From: Planctomycetaceae bacterium
GTDB lineage: Bacteria > Planctomycetota > Planctomycetia > Pirellulales > PALSA-1355
Reading direction: 5' to 3'
Assembly (NCBI GenBank): GCA_003153375.1
Contig: PLYM01000219.1
Coordinates: 25,361-80,868 of the forward strand
Length of the DNA stretch: 55,508 nucleotides
Shown: positions 45,888 to 53,436 of the stretch, piece after piece
Layout: every line of letters begins with the position of its first letter
Numbering within the stretch: the stretch's first letter is position 1
The notes under the pieces: model-generated
Seen by the model: the letters and a program-made list of their open reading frames with translations, nothing else
What the model was told of the DNA's origin: nothing
The model's database searches: none
Made by a program: the position numbers and the translations under genes

Positions 45888-47335
45888 GGTTCAATAGCCT
45901 GATTTTCCTGGCCTTCCTGGCCATCGTCCTCCTTGCGGTTTGGCTGACGCCGGCGCGCGCTCGACGTTGGGTGCTGTTGATTGTCAGTTATCTGTTTTAC
46001 GCTTCCTGGCACTGGCCCTATCTGTGCCTGCTCGTCGGCTCGGCGGCCTTGACCCACTGGGGTGCGCAGTGGATCGTGGCCGGACCGCCAAACCGCAAGT
46101 GGCGTGGCGGTTGGGTGCTGGCCGCCAACTTGCTGCTCTTGGCGGCGTTCAAATACCTCAGTTGGTTCTGCGAGAACGTCGATTCCGTGGCATCGTGGCT
46201 GGGTTGGGACGAGCCATTCAGTGTTCCTCATTGGTTGTTGCCCTTGGGCATCTCGTTTTATGTCTTCGAGGCCATTAGCTACACGGTCGACATTATCCGA
46301 AAGCGGGAGCGGATTCATTCATTCTGGGATTTTCAGTTGTTCATCGCGTTCTTTCCTAAGCTGATCGCCGGGCCGATCATGCGGGCCAAGGAACTGCTGC
46401 CGCAAATCGAAAACCCTTCCACGCGGCTCGGCAGCGTGACCTTTTTGGACGGACTGTGGATGATCGCGAGCGGGCTGTTCATCAAGATCGTGCTGGCCGA
46501 CGGATTAGCTCCTGAAGTCGATCAGGCGTTCTCGCGCCCCTTCGAAGGCATTGGCACCGTCGACGCCTGGCTCATGGCCGTCGCCTTCGGGCTGGAAATC
46601 TACTTTGATTTTTCCAGTTACAGTCGCATCGCGATTGGTTCGGCGCGATTATGTGGGATTCAATTGGTCGACAATTTCAATTATCCGTACTCCGCCACGT
46701 CGCCGGTCGAGTTTTGGAACCGCTGGCACATGTCGCTGTCGCGATGGATTCGCGATTATTTGTTCTTTCCGCTGTTGGGCAGAAAGGCAACGCTCTCGGC
46801 GATGTGCCGCGCGGCATTGATCTCGATGACGCTGTGCGGCGTGTGGCACGGCGCGGGCTGGCCATTCGTGGCCTGGGGCTTCTACCACGGCGTCCTAATC
46901 GCCGGGTATCACGTGCTTACTTACCGGCAGCGCCAGGCCGACGCCATGCCACCGCTGGAAGCCAACGCCCTGCCCCTCAGGCAAGCCGGGACCGTGCTGG
47001 CTACTTTTGCCCTGGTGTCTTTGGGTTGGCTCTTGTTTCGTTCGACGTCGCTGACGCAGGCGGCCGGGCTTTTGGATCGGGCGTTGAAGCCTTGGGCGTT
47101 TTCTTACCGGGCCTTGTCGGGAACTTTCTATTTGCAGACCACTCTGCTGGTCCTGGCGACCTGGGCCGCTCCCTTTGCCGCGCGCCGCGTAACCGCATTG
47201 GTTGGCGCAGACGAGAACGGGCCACGCGTCGGTTATGCGTTGTGGCTGGCGCAAGGAGGCCTACTGGGCGCGATGTTGGTGCTCTGCCTGATCTATTTGC
47301 GTGGTCAAACCGCATTTATCTACTTCCAGTTTTAA
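45884..47335 (+). CDS. MBOAT-family O-acyltransferase (AlgI/DltB-like)
   Basis: A 483-residue multi-pass membrane protein with about ten or more hydrophobic segments. The TTG start gives MRFNSLIFLAFLAIVLL, which matches the usual AlgI/DltB opening (FNS.xFL), so the non-ATG start is well supported. The invariant His322 lies in CGVWHGAGWPFVAWG, and WNRWHMSLSRWIRDYLFFPL is the other family signature. It should move an acyl group across or at the inner membrane to the periplasmic glycan. The overlap with the SGNH gene and the ligase and carrier genes downstream define its module. Confidence 0.92.
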   Translation: MRFNSLIFLAFLAIVLLAVWLTPARARRWVLLIVSYLFYASWHWPYLCLLVGSAALTHWGAQWIVAGPPNRKWRGGWVLAANLLLLAAFKYLSWFCENVDSVASWLGWDEPFSVPHWLLPLGISFYVFEAISYTVDIIRKRERIHSFWDFQLFIAFFPKLIAGPIMRAKELLPQIENPSTRLGSVTFLDGLWMIASGLFIKIVLADGLAPEVDQAFSRPFEGIGTVDAWLMAVAFGLEIYFDFSSYSRIAIGSARLCGIQLVDNFNYPYSATSPVEFWNRWHMSLSRWIRDYLFFPLLGRKATLSAMCRAALISMTLCGVWHGAGWPFVAWGFYHGVLIAGYHVLTYRQRQADAMPPLEANALPLRQAGTVLATFALVSLGWLLFRSTSLTQAAGLLDRALKPWAFSYRALSGTFYLQTTLLVLATWAAPFAARRVTALVGADENGPRVGYALWLAQGGLLGAMLVLCLIYLRGQTAFIYFQF

Positions 47336-47347
47336 GCGGACCCGCAC

Positions 47348-49039
47348 TTGTCCAGCGAAAACCTCATCGACCGTGTGATTTGTCACGCCGAGCGCACCCC
47401 CGAGCGCACGTGTGTGCAGACGTTTTCCCGCCGCACCAAGCCCGAGCTGCGCACATTTGCGCAAATCGCGGCCTCGGCGGCGCGCGCAGGGTCGTTTTAT
47501 CACGAGGAGGGACTGCGGGCCGGCGATGTGGTGGTCCTCTGCGGGACCCATCACATCGATTTTTACGCCGCCTGGCTCGGATGCCTGTGGCTGGGAGCGA
47601 TTCCCACCGTATTGGCCGAGCCGAGCGTTCGTATCGCCAAGGAAATCTATTGGACCCGCTTGAGCGAGTTGCTGATGCGCATCGGCGCCTGGGGATTGGC
47701 AGTCGATCCGAAGCTGCAGGTCGAAGCGAGCTTGCTCGCGGTGCCGCACACGTTCCGCTACGACCAGATCGCCGCGGGCGCGGGCCCCATCCCGCCGCAT
47801 GCCAACTGTCGACCTGAAAGCACAGCGCTGCTACAACATTCTTCGGGCACGACTGGCTTGCACAAAGGCGTCATGCTCTCGCACGAAGCCGTCTGGCGAC
47901 ATGCCGAGAGCTATAACCGCGACTTGAAGATGGGACCGGCGGACGTGATTGCTACCTGGCTCCCCTTGTATCACGACATGGGATTTATCGCCTGTTTTCT
48001 GACGCCGCTGCTGCTGGGCGTCGAGGTGGTGTGGCTGTCGCCTTTTGAGTGGGTCGCCAACCCCGCGCTCCTGCTCGACGCCGTCAGCCGTCACCGGGCC
48101 ACGCTGGCCTGGCTGCCGAATTTCGCGTTTGCCTTTCTAGCGCAGCGGGCCAAGGCCGCGACGGGACAATTTGATTTGTCTTCATTGCGGGCGCTGATCA
48201 ATTGCTCTGAGCCGGTCAGCCAGGAAGCGATGCAGGCATTTGTCAATCGTTTTGCCTGCCATGGGTTCTCGCCCGCCGCGCTGCAAACGTGTTACGCGAT
48301 GGCGGAAAATGTTTTTGCGGTCACTACATCGAGCGACGAATGCCCTCCCCGCATTCGCCATGTGGACCGCGAATTTTGGCACAACGAGCATCGCTCGGTA
48401 ACCGTGGAAGCGTCGCAAGCCGGCGCGATCACTCACGTGAGCAATGGCAAGTGCCTTGCCGAATGCGACTTGCGCATCGTGGGCGACGACGGCCAGCAAC
48501 TGCCCGCCGGACACGCCGGCCAGATCCTGATACGCTCGCCATTTTTGTTCAATGGCTATTTCCGTCGCGACGATCTCAACCCGGGACTCTTTGATGCCGC
48601 CGGCTTTTTTAATACGGGGGACTTGGGCTATGTCGACGAAGCCGGCCATGTCTACGTCACTGGGCGCATGAAGGACCTGATCATCGTGGGAGGCAAGAAC
48701 ATTTATCCCCAGGATGTCGAACAAATCGTCAATGAGGTCCACGGTGTGCATGCGGGACGCGTGGTCTCGTTCGGAGTGCCTTTGCGAGACCTGGGAACCG
48801 AGGGGCTTGTCGTCCTCGTCGAAAGTGACGAACCGGAGGATTTCTGGCTGGAAATCGCCGAGCGAGTCCGCACGGCCGTGCCGGCCAGGCTGGACACGGA
48901 CGTGGCTGACGCTCGCGTCGTACCACGGGGCCAGCTCCGCAAGTCCACGAGCGGCAAATTGGCCCGCGGCGGCAATCGCGAATGGTATTTGGACGGTAAA
49001 TTTGGGAAAATCCCCGCAGGAGTTTCCTCTAACCCTTGA
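47348..49039 (+). CDS. Acyl-AMP ligase (FAAL/acyl-CoA-synthetase-like)
   Basis: A 563-residue adenylate-forming enzyme. Motifs are LLQHSSGTTGLHKGVMLS (about 161-178), TWLPLYHDMGFIACFLTPL as in fatty-acyl-AMP ligases, FNTGDLGYVDEAGHVYVTGR, DLIIVGGKNIYPQDVE and a C-terminal lysine in STSGKLARGG. It should activate a carboxylic acid as its adenylate and load it on the carrier protein encoded 9 bases downstream. Chain length cannot be read from the sequence. The start is probably the TTG at 47348, since no ATG fits the family N-terminus (NLIDRVICHAERTPERT). Confidence 0.87.
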   Translation: MSSENLIDRVICHAERTPERTCVQTFSRRTKPELRTFAQIAASAARAGSFYHEEGLRAGDVVVLCGTHHIDFYAAWLGCLWLGAIPTVLAEPSVRIAKEIYWTRLSELLMRIGAWGLAVDPKLQVEASLLAVPHTFRYDQIAAGAGPIPPHANCRPESTALLQHSSGTTGLHKGVMLSHEAVWRHAESYNRDLKMGPADVIATWLPLYHDMGFIACFLTPLLLGVEVVWLSPFEWVANPALLLDAVSRHRATLAWLPNFAFAFLAQRAKAATGQFDLSSLRALINCSEPVSQEAMQAFVNRFACHGFSPAALQTCYAMAENVFAVTTSSDECPPRIRHVDREFWHNEHRSVTVEASQAGAITHVSNGKCLAECDLRIVGDDGQQLPAGHAGQILIRSPFLFNGYFRRDDLNPGLFDAAGFFNTGDLGYVDEAGHVYVTGRMKDLIIVGGKNIYPQDVEQIVNEVHGVHAGRVVSFGVPLRDLGTEGLVVLVESDEPEDFWLEIAERVRTAVPARLDTDVADARVVPRGQLRKSTSGKLARGGNREWYLDGKFGKIPAGVSSNP

Positions 49040-49048
49040 TACCCGACC

Positions 49049-49297
49049 ATGAATATGTCCCTAGATGCCATCCTGAAGATCGTGCGCGAGTTTGTGGAGC
49101 GCAAACGCGGCAAATCCGTGCAGACCATCGGCGCCAGCACGGCGTTGCTACGAGACGGATATCTCGACAGCTTCGCGCTGGTCGAGTTGATCGCGGATCT
49201 GGAAAAGCATTTGAATACCCGACTGGAGGACGGTGCGCTGATTCCCGAGGACTTTGAAACACCCGAAACGCTGTACAATCGCCTCCAGGAGTTGTAA
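49049..49297 (+). CDS. Acyl carrier protein
   Basis: An 82-residue acidic four-helix carrier protein. The phosphopantetheine attachment serine is Ser41 in GYLDSFALVELI. Its position between the adenylating ligase and the aminotransferase gene, 9 bases after the former, suggests it is charged by that ligase and presents the acyl group to the MBOAT protein, like DltC or AlmF in related systems. Confidence 0.88.
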   Translation: MNMSLDAILKIVREFVERKRGKSVQTIGASTALLRDGYLDSFALVELIADLEKHLNTRLEDGALIPEDFETPETLYNRLQEL

Positions 49298-49354
49298 CCC
49301 GTGGTGCTTTCTTCCCCGCGAGATTCGCTGAGCGGGCATACGCCACCGGCAGCC

Positions 49355-50569
49355 ATGAACGTTCCTTTTTTTCGTCCCTCGATCGGCGAGGCTGAGATTG
49401 CCGAAGTGGTGAATTGCCTCCGTTCCGGTTGGCTGACCACCGGGCCGACCACCAAGCGCTTCGAGTCTGCCTTTGCCGAGGCTGTCGGCGGCAAGCACGC
49501 GGTGGCGGTGAATTCTTGCACGGCAGCGCTGCATTTGGCCGTCGAAGCATTGGGCCTCTCGCGTGGCCAGGCAGTGCTTGTGCCCACGATGACCTTTGCC
49601 GCCACGGCCGAGATCGTGCGCTATCAGGGGGCGGTGCCGGTGCTGGTCGATTGCGACCCCCAGACGTTCAACATGGACCTGGACGACGCCGAGCGGAAAA
49701 TCAAAATGCTTCGCGCGGGCAAATTGCCGGCCGCGGAAACCGAGCCGCTGTCGATCGTGGGGATCATTCCGGTGCATGTCAGCGGCCTGATGATGGATCT
49801 AGACGCGGTGAACGCCCTGGCAAGGCGACATGGGCTGTGGGTCGTTGAGGACGCGGCCCATGCGTTTCCGGCGGCCTGGCGGTCATCGGAGAGCGCGCCC
49901 TGGCAACGCTGTGGCGAGGGGACGGCGGCGGTCAGCTGTTTTTCATTCTATGCCAATAAGACCATCACGACCGGCGAAGGTGGCATGGCCGTGACCGACA
50001 GCGAAGAGCTCGCTAGCCGGATGCGGATGATGTCGCTGCATGGACTGTCGCACGATGCCTGGGGCCGTTACTCGGGCGGCGTCAGTTGGGACTATCGCAT
50101 CGTCGAGGCGGGCTACAAGTACAATCTGACTGACGTCGCCGCGGCGATCGGCGTGCATCAGCTCGCTCGGGCCGAGTCCATGCGGCTGGAGCGCGAAACA
50201 ATCGCCCGCTGGTATCTGGAAGAACTGGTCGACCTAGAAGCCCTCGAGTTGCCGGTCGTACTGGAAAATCGGCTGCATGCCTGGCACTTATTTCCCGTGC
50301 GGCTGCGACTCGACAAACTTTCGATCGATCGCAACGCGTTCATCACGCACCTGCGCGCGGCGGGCGTCGGCTGTTCGGTCCATTGGCGCCCGTTGCACTT
50401 GCATCCCTACTACAGCGAGCGGTTCGCTTGGCCCGCCGAGCTGTTTCCGGTTGCCTCACCGCTCTGGGAACGCTTGGTCACGTTGCCCTTGTTCCCCGGG
50501 ATGCGTGACGAGGAGCGGGCTCACGTGGTGGGGGCGGTGCGCGATTTGTGCCGTCAAAATCACGCTTAG
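49355..50569 (+). CDS. DegT/DnrJ/EryC1-family sugar aminotransferase
   Basis: A 404-residue PLP-dependent enzyme. The opening (VPFFRPSIGEAEIAEVVNCL, then SGWLTTGP) and the PLP lysine in FYANKTITTGEGG (Lys202) are diagnostic, as are LHLAVEALGL and EDAAHAFPA. It would transfer an amino group to a 4-keto sugar nucleotide, plausibly the product of the WbpM-type dehydratase at 11193. The ATG at 49355 gives the standard N-terminus; a GTG at 49301 would add 18 residues. It directly precedes the initiating transferase gene. Confidence 0.92.
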   Translation: MNVPFFRPSIGEAEIAEVVNCLRSGWLTTGPTTKRFESAFAEAVGGKHAVAVNSCTAALHLAVEALGLSRGQAVLVPTMTFAATAEIVRYQGAVPVLVDCDPQTFNMDLDDAERKIKMLRAGKLPAAETEPLSIVGIIPVHVSGLMMDLDAVNALARRHGLWVVEDAAHAFPAAWRSSESAPWQRCGEGTAAVSCFSFYANKTITTGEGGMAVTDSEELASRMRMMSLHGLSHDAWGRYSGGVSWDYRIVEAGYKYNLTDVAAAIGVHQLARAESMRLERETIARWYLEELVDLEALELPVVLENRLHAWHLFPVRLRLDKLSIDRNAFITHLRAAGVGCSVHWRPLHLHPYYSERFAWPAELFPVASPLWERLVTLPLFPGMRDEERAHVVGAVRDLCRQNHA

Positions 50570-50616
50570 CTGGAAAGCGACCGGCGACTTCGACTTTCTC
50601 AGAAATCGGCCCAGCC

Positions 50617-51285
50617 ATGGATTCCCGCTCATTGCCGCTGTCGACCGTCCAGACGGGGGCTGGTGACCGGGCGCCGCGCCGCCCGTGCTACTCGGCGGCA
50701 AAGCGCTCGTTCGACATTCTGGCGGCTGGCGGGGGCCTGGTGTTGGTGAGCCCGCTGCTGGCCGTGGCGGCCCTGGCGGTGCGACTCGACTCGTCGGGCC
50801 CTGTCTTGTTCAAGCAGCAGCGTGTGGGCCGCGATTTTCGGCCGTTCTGGATCTATAAGTTTCGCACAATGGTGGTCGACGCCGAGAAACAAGGCGGCGC
50901 GCTGACCACGACGGGCGACCGGCGGATTACCCGTGTGGGACGCGTGCTGCGGAAGACCAAATTCGACGAGTTGCCCCAGCTCTTCAACGTGCTACTGGGC
51001 GACATGAGCCTGGTGGGGCCGCGCCCCGAGGTGCCCAAGTACGTCGAGATGTTCCACGATGACTACGTCTACGTGTTGTCCGTGCGTCCGGGGCTGACGG
51101 ATCAGGCCTCGGTCAAATATCGGGACGAGGCGGCCGTACTGGCGGCAAGCTGCGATCCGGAGCTGGAATACGTGAGCCGCATCCTGCCCGACAAAATCGC
51201 CCTGGCCCGCCAGGCGATTGCCGAGGCCACGTTTCTGGGCGATTTGGGCGTGCTGTTTCGCACGGCGCTACGCATCGCGCGCTAA
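50617..51285 (+). CDS. Initiating sugar-1-phosphate transferase (PglC/WcaJ-type, monotopic)
   Basis: A 222-residue polyprenyl-phosphate sugar-1-phosphate transferase. One hydrophobic segment (about 33-55) is followed by the catalytic core with YKFRTM, Asp117-Glu118 in KFDELPQLFNVL and GDMSLVGPRPE. The short length matches PglC rather than the larger multi-pass WcaJ/WbaP proteins. It would start glycan assembly by attaching the first sugar to undecaprenyl phosphate on the cytoplasmic side. It is the last + strand gene of the locus before csrA. Confidence 0.92.
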   Translation: MDSRSLPLSTVQTGAGDRAPRRPCYSAAKRSFDILAAGGGLVLVSPLLAVAALAVRLDSSGPVLFKQQRVGRDFRPFWIYKFRTMVVDAEKQGGALTTTGDRRITRVGRVLRKTKFDELPQLFNVLLGDMSLVGPRPEVPKYVEMFHDDYVYVLSVRPGLTDQASVKYRDEAAVLAASCDPELEYVSRILPDKIALARQAIAEATFLGDLGVLFRTALRIAR

Positions 51286-51310
51286 GGCTCTCCGCCCCCC
51301 CCTTCAGCGA

Positions 51311-51364
51311 GCCTATCCGAGAATTTCCGGAGAGGGTGGCGCTCTCCCATGCTCTCGGATAGGC
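51311..51364 (+). repeat. Long inverted repeat A (hairpin, possible terminator)
   Basis: GCCTATCCGAGA at 51311-51322 and its exact complement at 51353-51364 form a 12-bp stem; GGAGAG (51329-51334) and CTCTCC (51342-51347) form a second stem inside. It lies in the gap between convergent genes (sugar transferase and csrA) and could end transcription from either side, although no long T-run follows. Confidence 0.7.
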
Positions 51365-51371
51365 GTTTGTC

Positions 51372-51440
51372 CGTGTGCCACTGGCTTCGCCCGTGCAGCG
51401 GATGTCGCACGCTGGGCACTGGCAGGGCCAGTGGCACACG
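51372..51440 (+). repeat. Inverted repeat B, REP-like (14-bp perfect arms)
   Basis: CGTGTGCCACTGGC at 51372-51385 is exactly complementary to 51427-51440. A third partial copy of the core (GCACTGGC at 51416-51423) allows an alternative small hairpin. This is the shape of a REP or MITE-like palindromic element. Confidence 0.7.
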
Positions 51441-51468
51441 CCAAGAGACTCAAGCCGATCAATCTACC

Positions 51469-51531
51469 CGCCGCCTCGCAGCGCTCGTTCCCGCCAGGGG
51501 GTTCGGGATACGGGCGCTCGTGGAGGCGGCG
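51469..51531 (+). repeat. Inverted repeat C (9-bp perfect arms)
   Basis: CGCCGCCTC at 51469-51477 and GAGGCGGCG at 51523-51531, just downstream of the csrA stop on the minus strand. It may act as part of the csrA terminator. The whole 273-bp gap 51286-51558 is made of three successive inverted repeats and holds no gene. Confidence 0.6.
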
Positions 51532-51558
51532 ACTCTTCTCAACTTCGCCAGGTGGCGC

Positions 51559-51738
51559 TTACTTGGTGGGCAGTTTCCTGGCGGCGCCGCGCGGGTCGAG
51601 CTCGTCACGCAGCACCAGCACTTCCGGCGGAGCTTCGATCCCCAGACGAACCCTGTCGCCAGCCACGCGAACCACGGTTACGATGATCGAATCGCCAAGT
51701 TTGATACGTTCTCTTTCCCGCCGGGACAATACGAGCAT
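51559..51738 (-). CDS. csrA: Carbon storage regulator CsrA
   Basis: A 59-residue RNA-binding protein, translated by hand from the minus strand. The sequence begins MLVLSRREREKI-like (here MLVLSRRERERIKLGD), continues with IIVTVVRVAGDRVRLGIEAP and ends PEVLVLRDELDPRG and a short basic tail, the full CsrA fold. CsrA dimers bind GGA in hairpin loops of mRNA leaders and control translation or stability. A near-ideal GGAGG stands 7 bases before the ATG and sits inside ATGGAGG, so CsrA may regulate itself. It is next to, and convergent with, the exopolysaccharide locus, a process often under Csr control. Confidence 0.95.
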   Translation of the reverse strand: MLVLSRRERERIKLGDSIIVTVVRVAGDRVRLGIEAPPEVLVLRDELDPRGAARKLPTK

Positions 51739-51780
51739 GACCGAACCTCCATGTATGATCGATGTTTGGTAGTGTATTTA

Positions 51781-51808
51781 TGTATACTAACCGTCGTTCT
51801 CGTGTCAA
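51781..51808 (-). promoter_or_regulatory. csrA promoter
   Basis: On the minus strand a perfect TTGACA (51803-51808) is followed, after 16 bases, by TATACA (51781-51786, with T next). The predicted start lies near 51774, leaving a leader of about 35 bases before the csrA ATG at 51738 and its GGAGG site. It lies inside the 117-bp gap between csrA and the small upstream gene. Confidence 0.6.
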
Positions 51809-51855
51809 GCGAGGTTTCGTGGACCGTTTTTCTCGCCTGATCGGACCGCCGCGCT

Positions 51856-52149
51856 TCAGGCGGCCGTCCCCTCCAGCTGCGGGGCCGCCACAAGTTGCAC
51901 CTTGTGAAATCGCTGGCCGGTCGAATCGTAGAACAAGATCGTGTTGCGTTGCATCTCCCAGATGGCTGACAAGGTGACGGCCCGTGGTCCGTGAAGGCAA
52001 AAGTAGATTCCGCAGGGCCGGTCGGACTGAACCAGTATTCGTTCACTCAGGGGAAAAGCACCGGTCTCAAGCTGATGGTGCTGACAGATGATGGCGTTGA
52101 CGTAGTCTCTGAGATGGGCCAATGTTTGAATCACCGGGGTGGTGAACAT
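51856..52149 (-). CDS. Small conserved hypothetical protein upstream of csrA
   Basis: A 97-residue protein with no signal peptide or membrane segment. Its composition is that of a folded soluble protein: HLRDYVNAIICQHHQLE near the N-terminus, then RPCGIYFCLHGPRAV and TILFYDSTGQRFHKVQL. I recall similar small proteins in planctomycete genomes, but know no function for them. GGAG lies 12 bases before the ATG. It runs in the same direction as csrA, which has its own promoter. The Cys and His residues could bind a metal, but no standard motif is present. Confidence 0.75.
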   Translation of the reverse strand: MFTTPVIQTLAHLRDYVNAIICQHHQLETGAFPLSERILVQSDRPCGIYFCLHGPRAVTLSAIWEMQRNTILFYDSTGQRFHKVQLVAAPQLEGTAA

Positions 52150-52464
52150 GAGGCTTCGTTACTCCGGATGAACACACCTTTAGGTTGGATAAACTGTATG
52201 ATTAGGTGTCGTTTGGATAGTCTGGGTTGAACCCCGACAACCATGCTATCGACCGAACCGCCGGACTTACTTTCAGCAAGATGGTTAAATTGCACAATTA
52301 GAATAATCTACATCAGAGGGGTGCATCTGCTAAAGATCGGGCCACCCAACTGACGCGTTGCGCTGAGGCGCGTAAGAAGAGCGCAACAAAGACTCAGCGG
52401 CGACGCAAACCGCCGCTGGCCTAATCATTTAGGGTAAATCCGAATCCCGGCCATTCGGTTCGGG
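52150..52464. other. Intergenic region without a recognisable gene (315 bp)
   Basis: Less GC-rich than its surroundings. It holds small palindromes (GGGTTGAACCC near 52226, AATTGCACAATT near 52289, CCTAATCATTTAGG near 52421, and CCGAAT/ATTCGG at 52440-52458 just past the stop of the PmoA-like gene). The last could be a weak terminator for that gene, though no T-run follows. The promoter of the 97-residue gene should be here but I cannot place it. Confidence 0.4.
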
Positions 52465-53400
52465 CTACTTGGCAAAGTCCGCAAAGGCTTCCGCGACCTT
52501 GCCGGCCTTCTCGTCGCCCTTGTGCAGCAGCACGCGATAGCGGAGCTTCAGCGTCTCACCGGCCGGCAACGTGTACTCCCCTTTGGTCTGGCCATTGGTG
52601 AAGTCGTGGAGGCCAAACGGGTTGGCGGCGAACAGTCCGTAGGTCCGGACGTGCCAATAGGTGGGAAAGCCATAACTCGAGGGATGATTGAGGATCGCGA
52701 TGCCGGCCGTCTCGCCCTCGACTGGGCCGTGGTAGTCGACCCACGCGGCCTGCTTGCCCCAGGCCAGGCCGTTGGTCTTGCCCTCGCTGTTGATGATCTG
52801 TCCGCCCGCGGGCTTGGCTTCGACTCGCATGCTCGAGGCCACACGCATGCCAAAGGAGCCTTCCTTCGTGTCGCCAAACACCACCGGTCCGGTCGTCGCT
52901 GTGATCGCGATCTCGAAATCGATCCAGCGCTGTTCGGCGTTGCCCCCAAACTTCAGCGTGCGTTCATCCTGGCAGATCAGCTTGCTGCCATCGCCCGTCA
53001 CCCAGTTGTTGCGGCTGACGATCGTGGCTTCCGGGCCGCCTTCGACCTTGACGAACTCCTTGTGCTCGATCCGCCCCTTGCCTTCCACCCAGAAGTCGAC
53101 GCCGTTCACGTTGCCGTGGGTGAACCATAGCGAGCGCTGGTGGGGATGGTCGCGATCGGTCTCGCCGGCAACGGCCTTTTCCATGGGCCAGTTGCGCGTC
53201 ACACGCTTACCCGTGGGGCCAATGACCGGCCACAGAATCGGCTTGCTGCCCGAGCGAATCAGATATTCGGTGAACGGCTGACCGTCGAGCTTGACAGTCA
53301 CGCCGAGTGGCGTCTGTTCGACCGAAACTTCGGCTCTGGCGGTGGTTGCGACGGCAAACCCACTGGCGAGGGCCAGCATGGCAATCAGCGAACGGGTCAT
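52465..53400 (-). CDS. Secreted PmoA-like (DUF6807-type) protein
   Basis: A 311-residue protein with a signal peptide (MTRSLIAMLALASGFAVATTARA). The body matches what I recall of the planctomycete PmoA-like family: VTVKLDGQPFTEYLI, DHPHQRSLWFTHGNVNGVDF, GSFGMRVASSM, WVDYHGPVEGE and GIAILNHPSSYGFPTYWHVR with the following RTYGLFAANPFG. The function is unknown; the family is thought to be beta-rich and extracellular, despite its misleading name. AGGAG lies 9 bases before the ATG. It follows the next secreted gene by 36 bases, so the two are probably cotranscribed. Confidence 0.85.
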   Translation of the reverse strand: MTRSLIAMLALASGFAVATTARAEVSVEQTPLGVTVKLDGQPFTEYLIRSGSKPILWPVIGPTGKRVTRNWPMEKAVAGETDRDHPHQRSLWFTHGNVNGVDFWVEGKGRIEHKEFVKVEGGPEATIVSRNNWVTGDGSKLICQDERTLKFGGNAEQRWIDFEIAITATTGPVVFGDTKEGSFGMRVASSMRVEAKPAGGQIINSEGKTNGLAWGKQAAWVDYHGPVEGETAGIAILNHPSSYGFPTYWHVRTYGLFAANPFGLHDFTNGQTKGEYTLPAGETLKLRYRVLLHKGDEKAGKVAEAFADFAK

Positions 53401-53436
53401 CGTGGCGGTCTCCTGGTGAAAGGGAACGCCACCATC

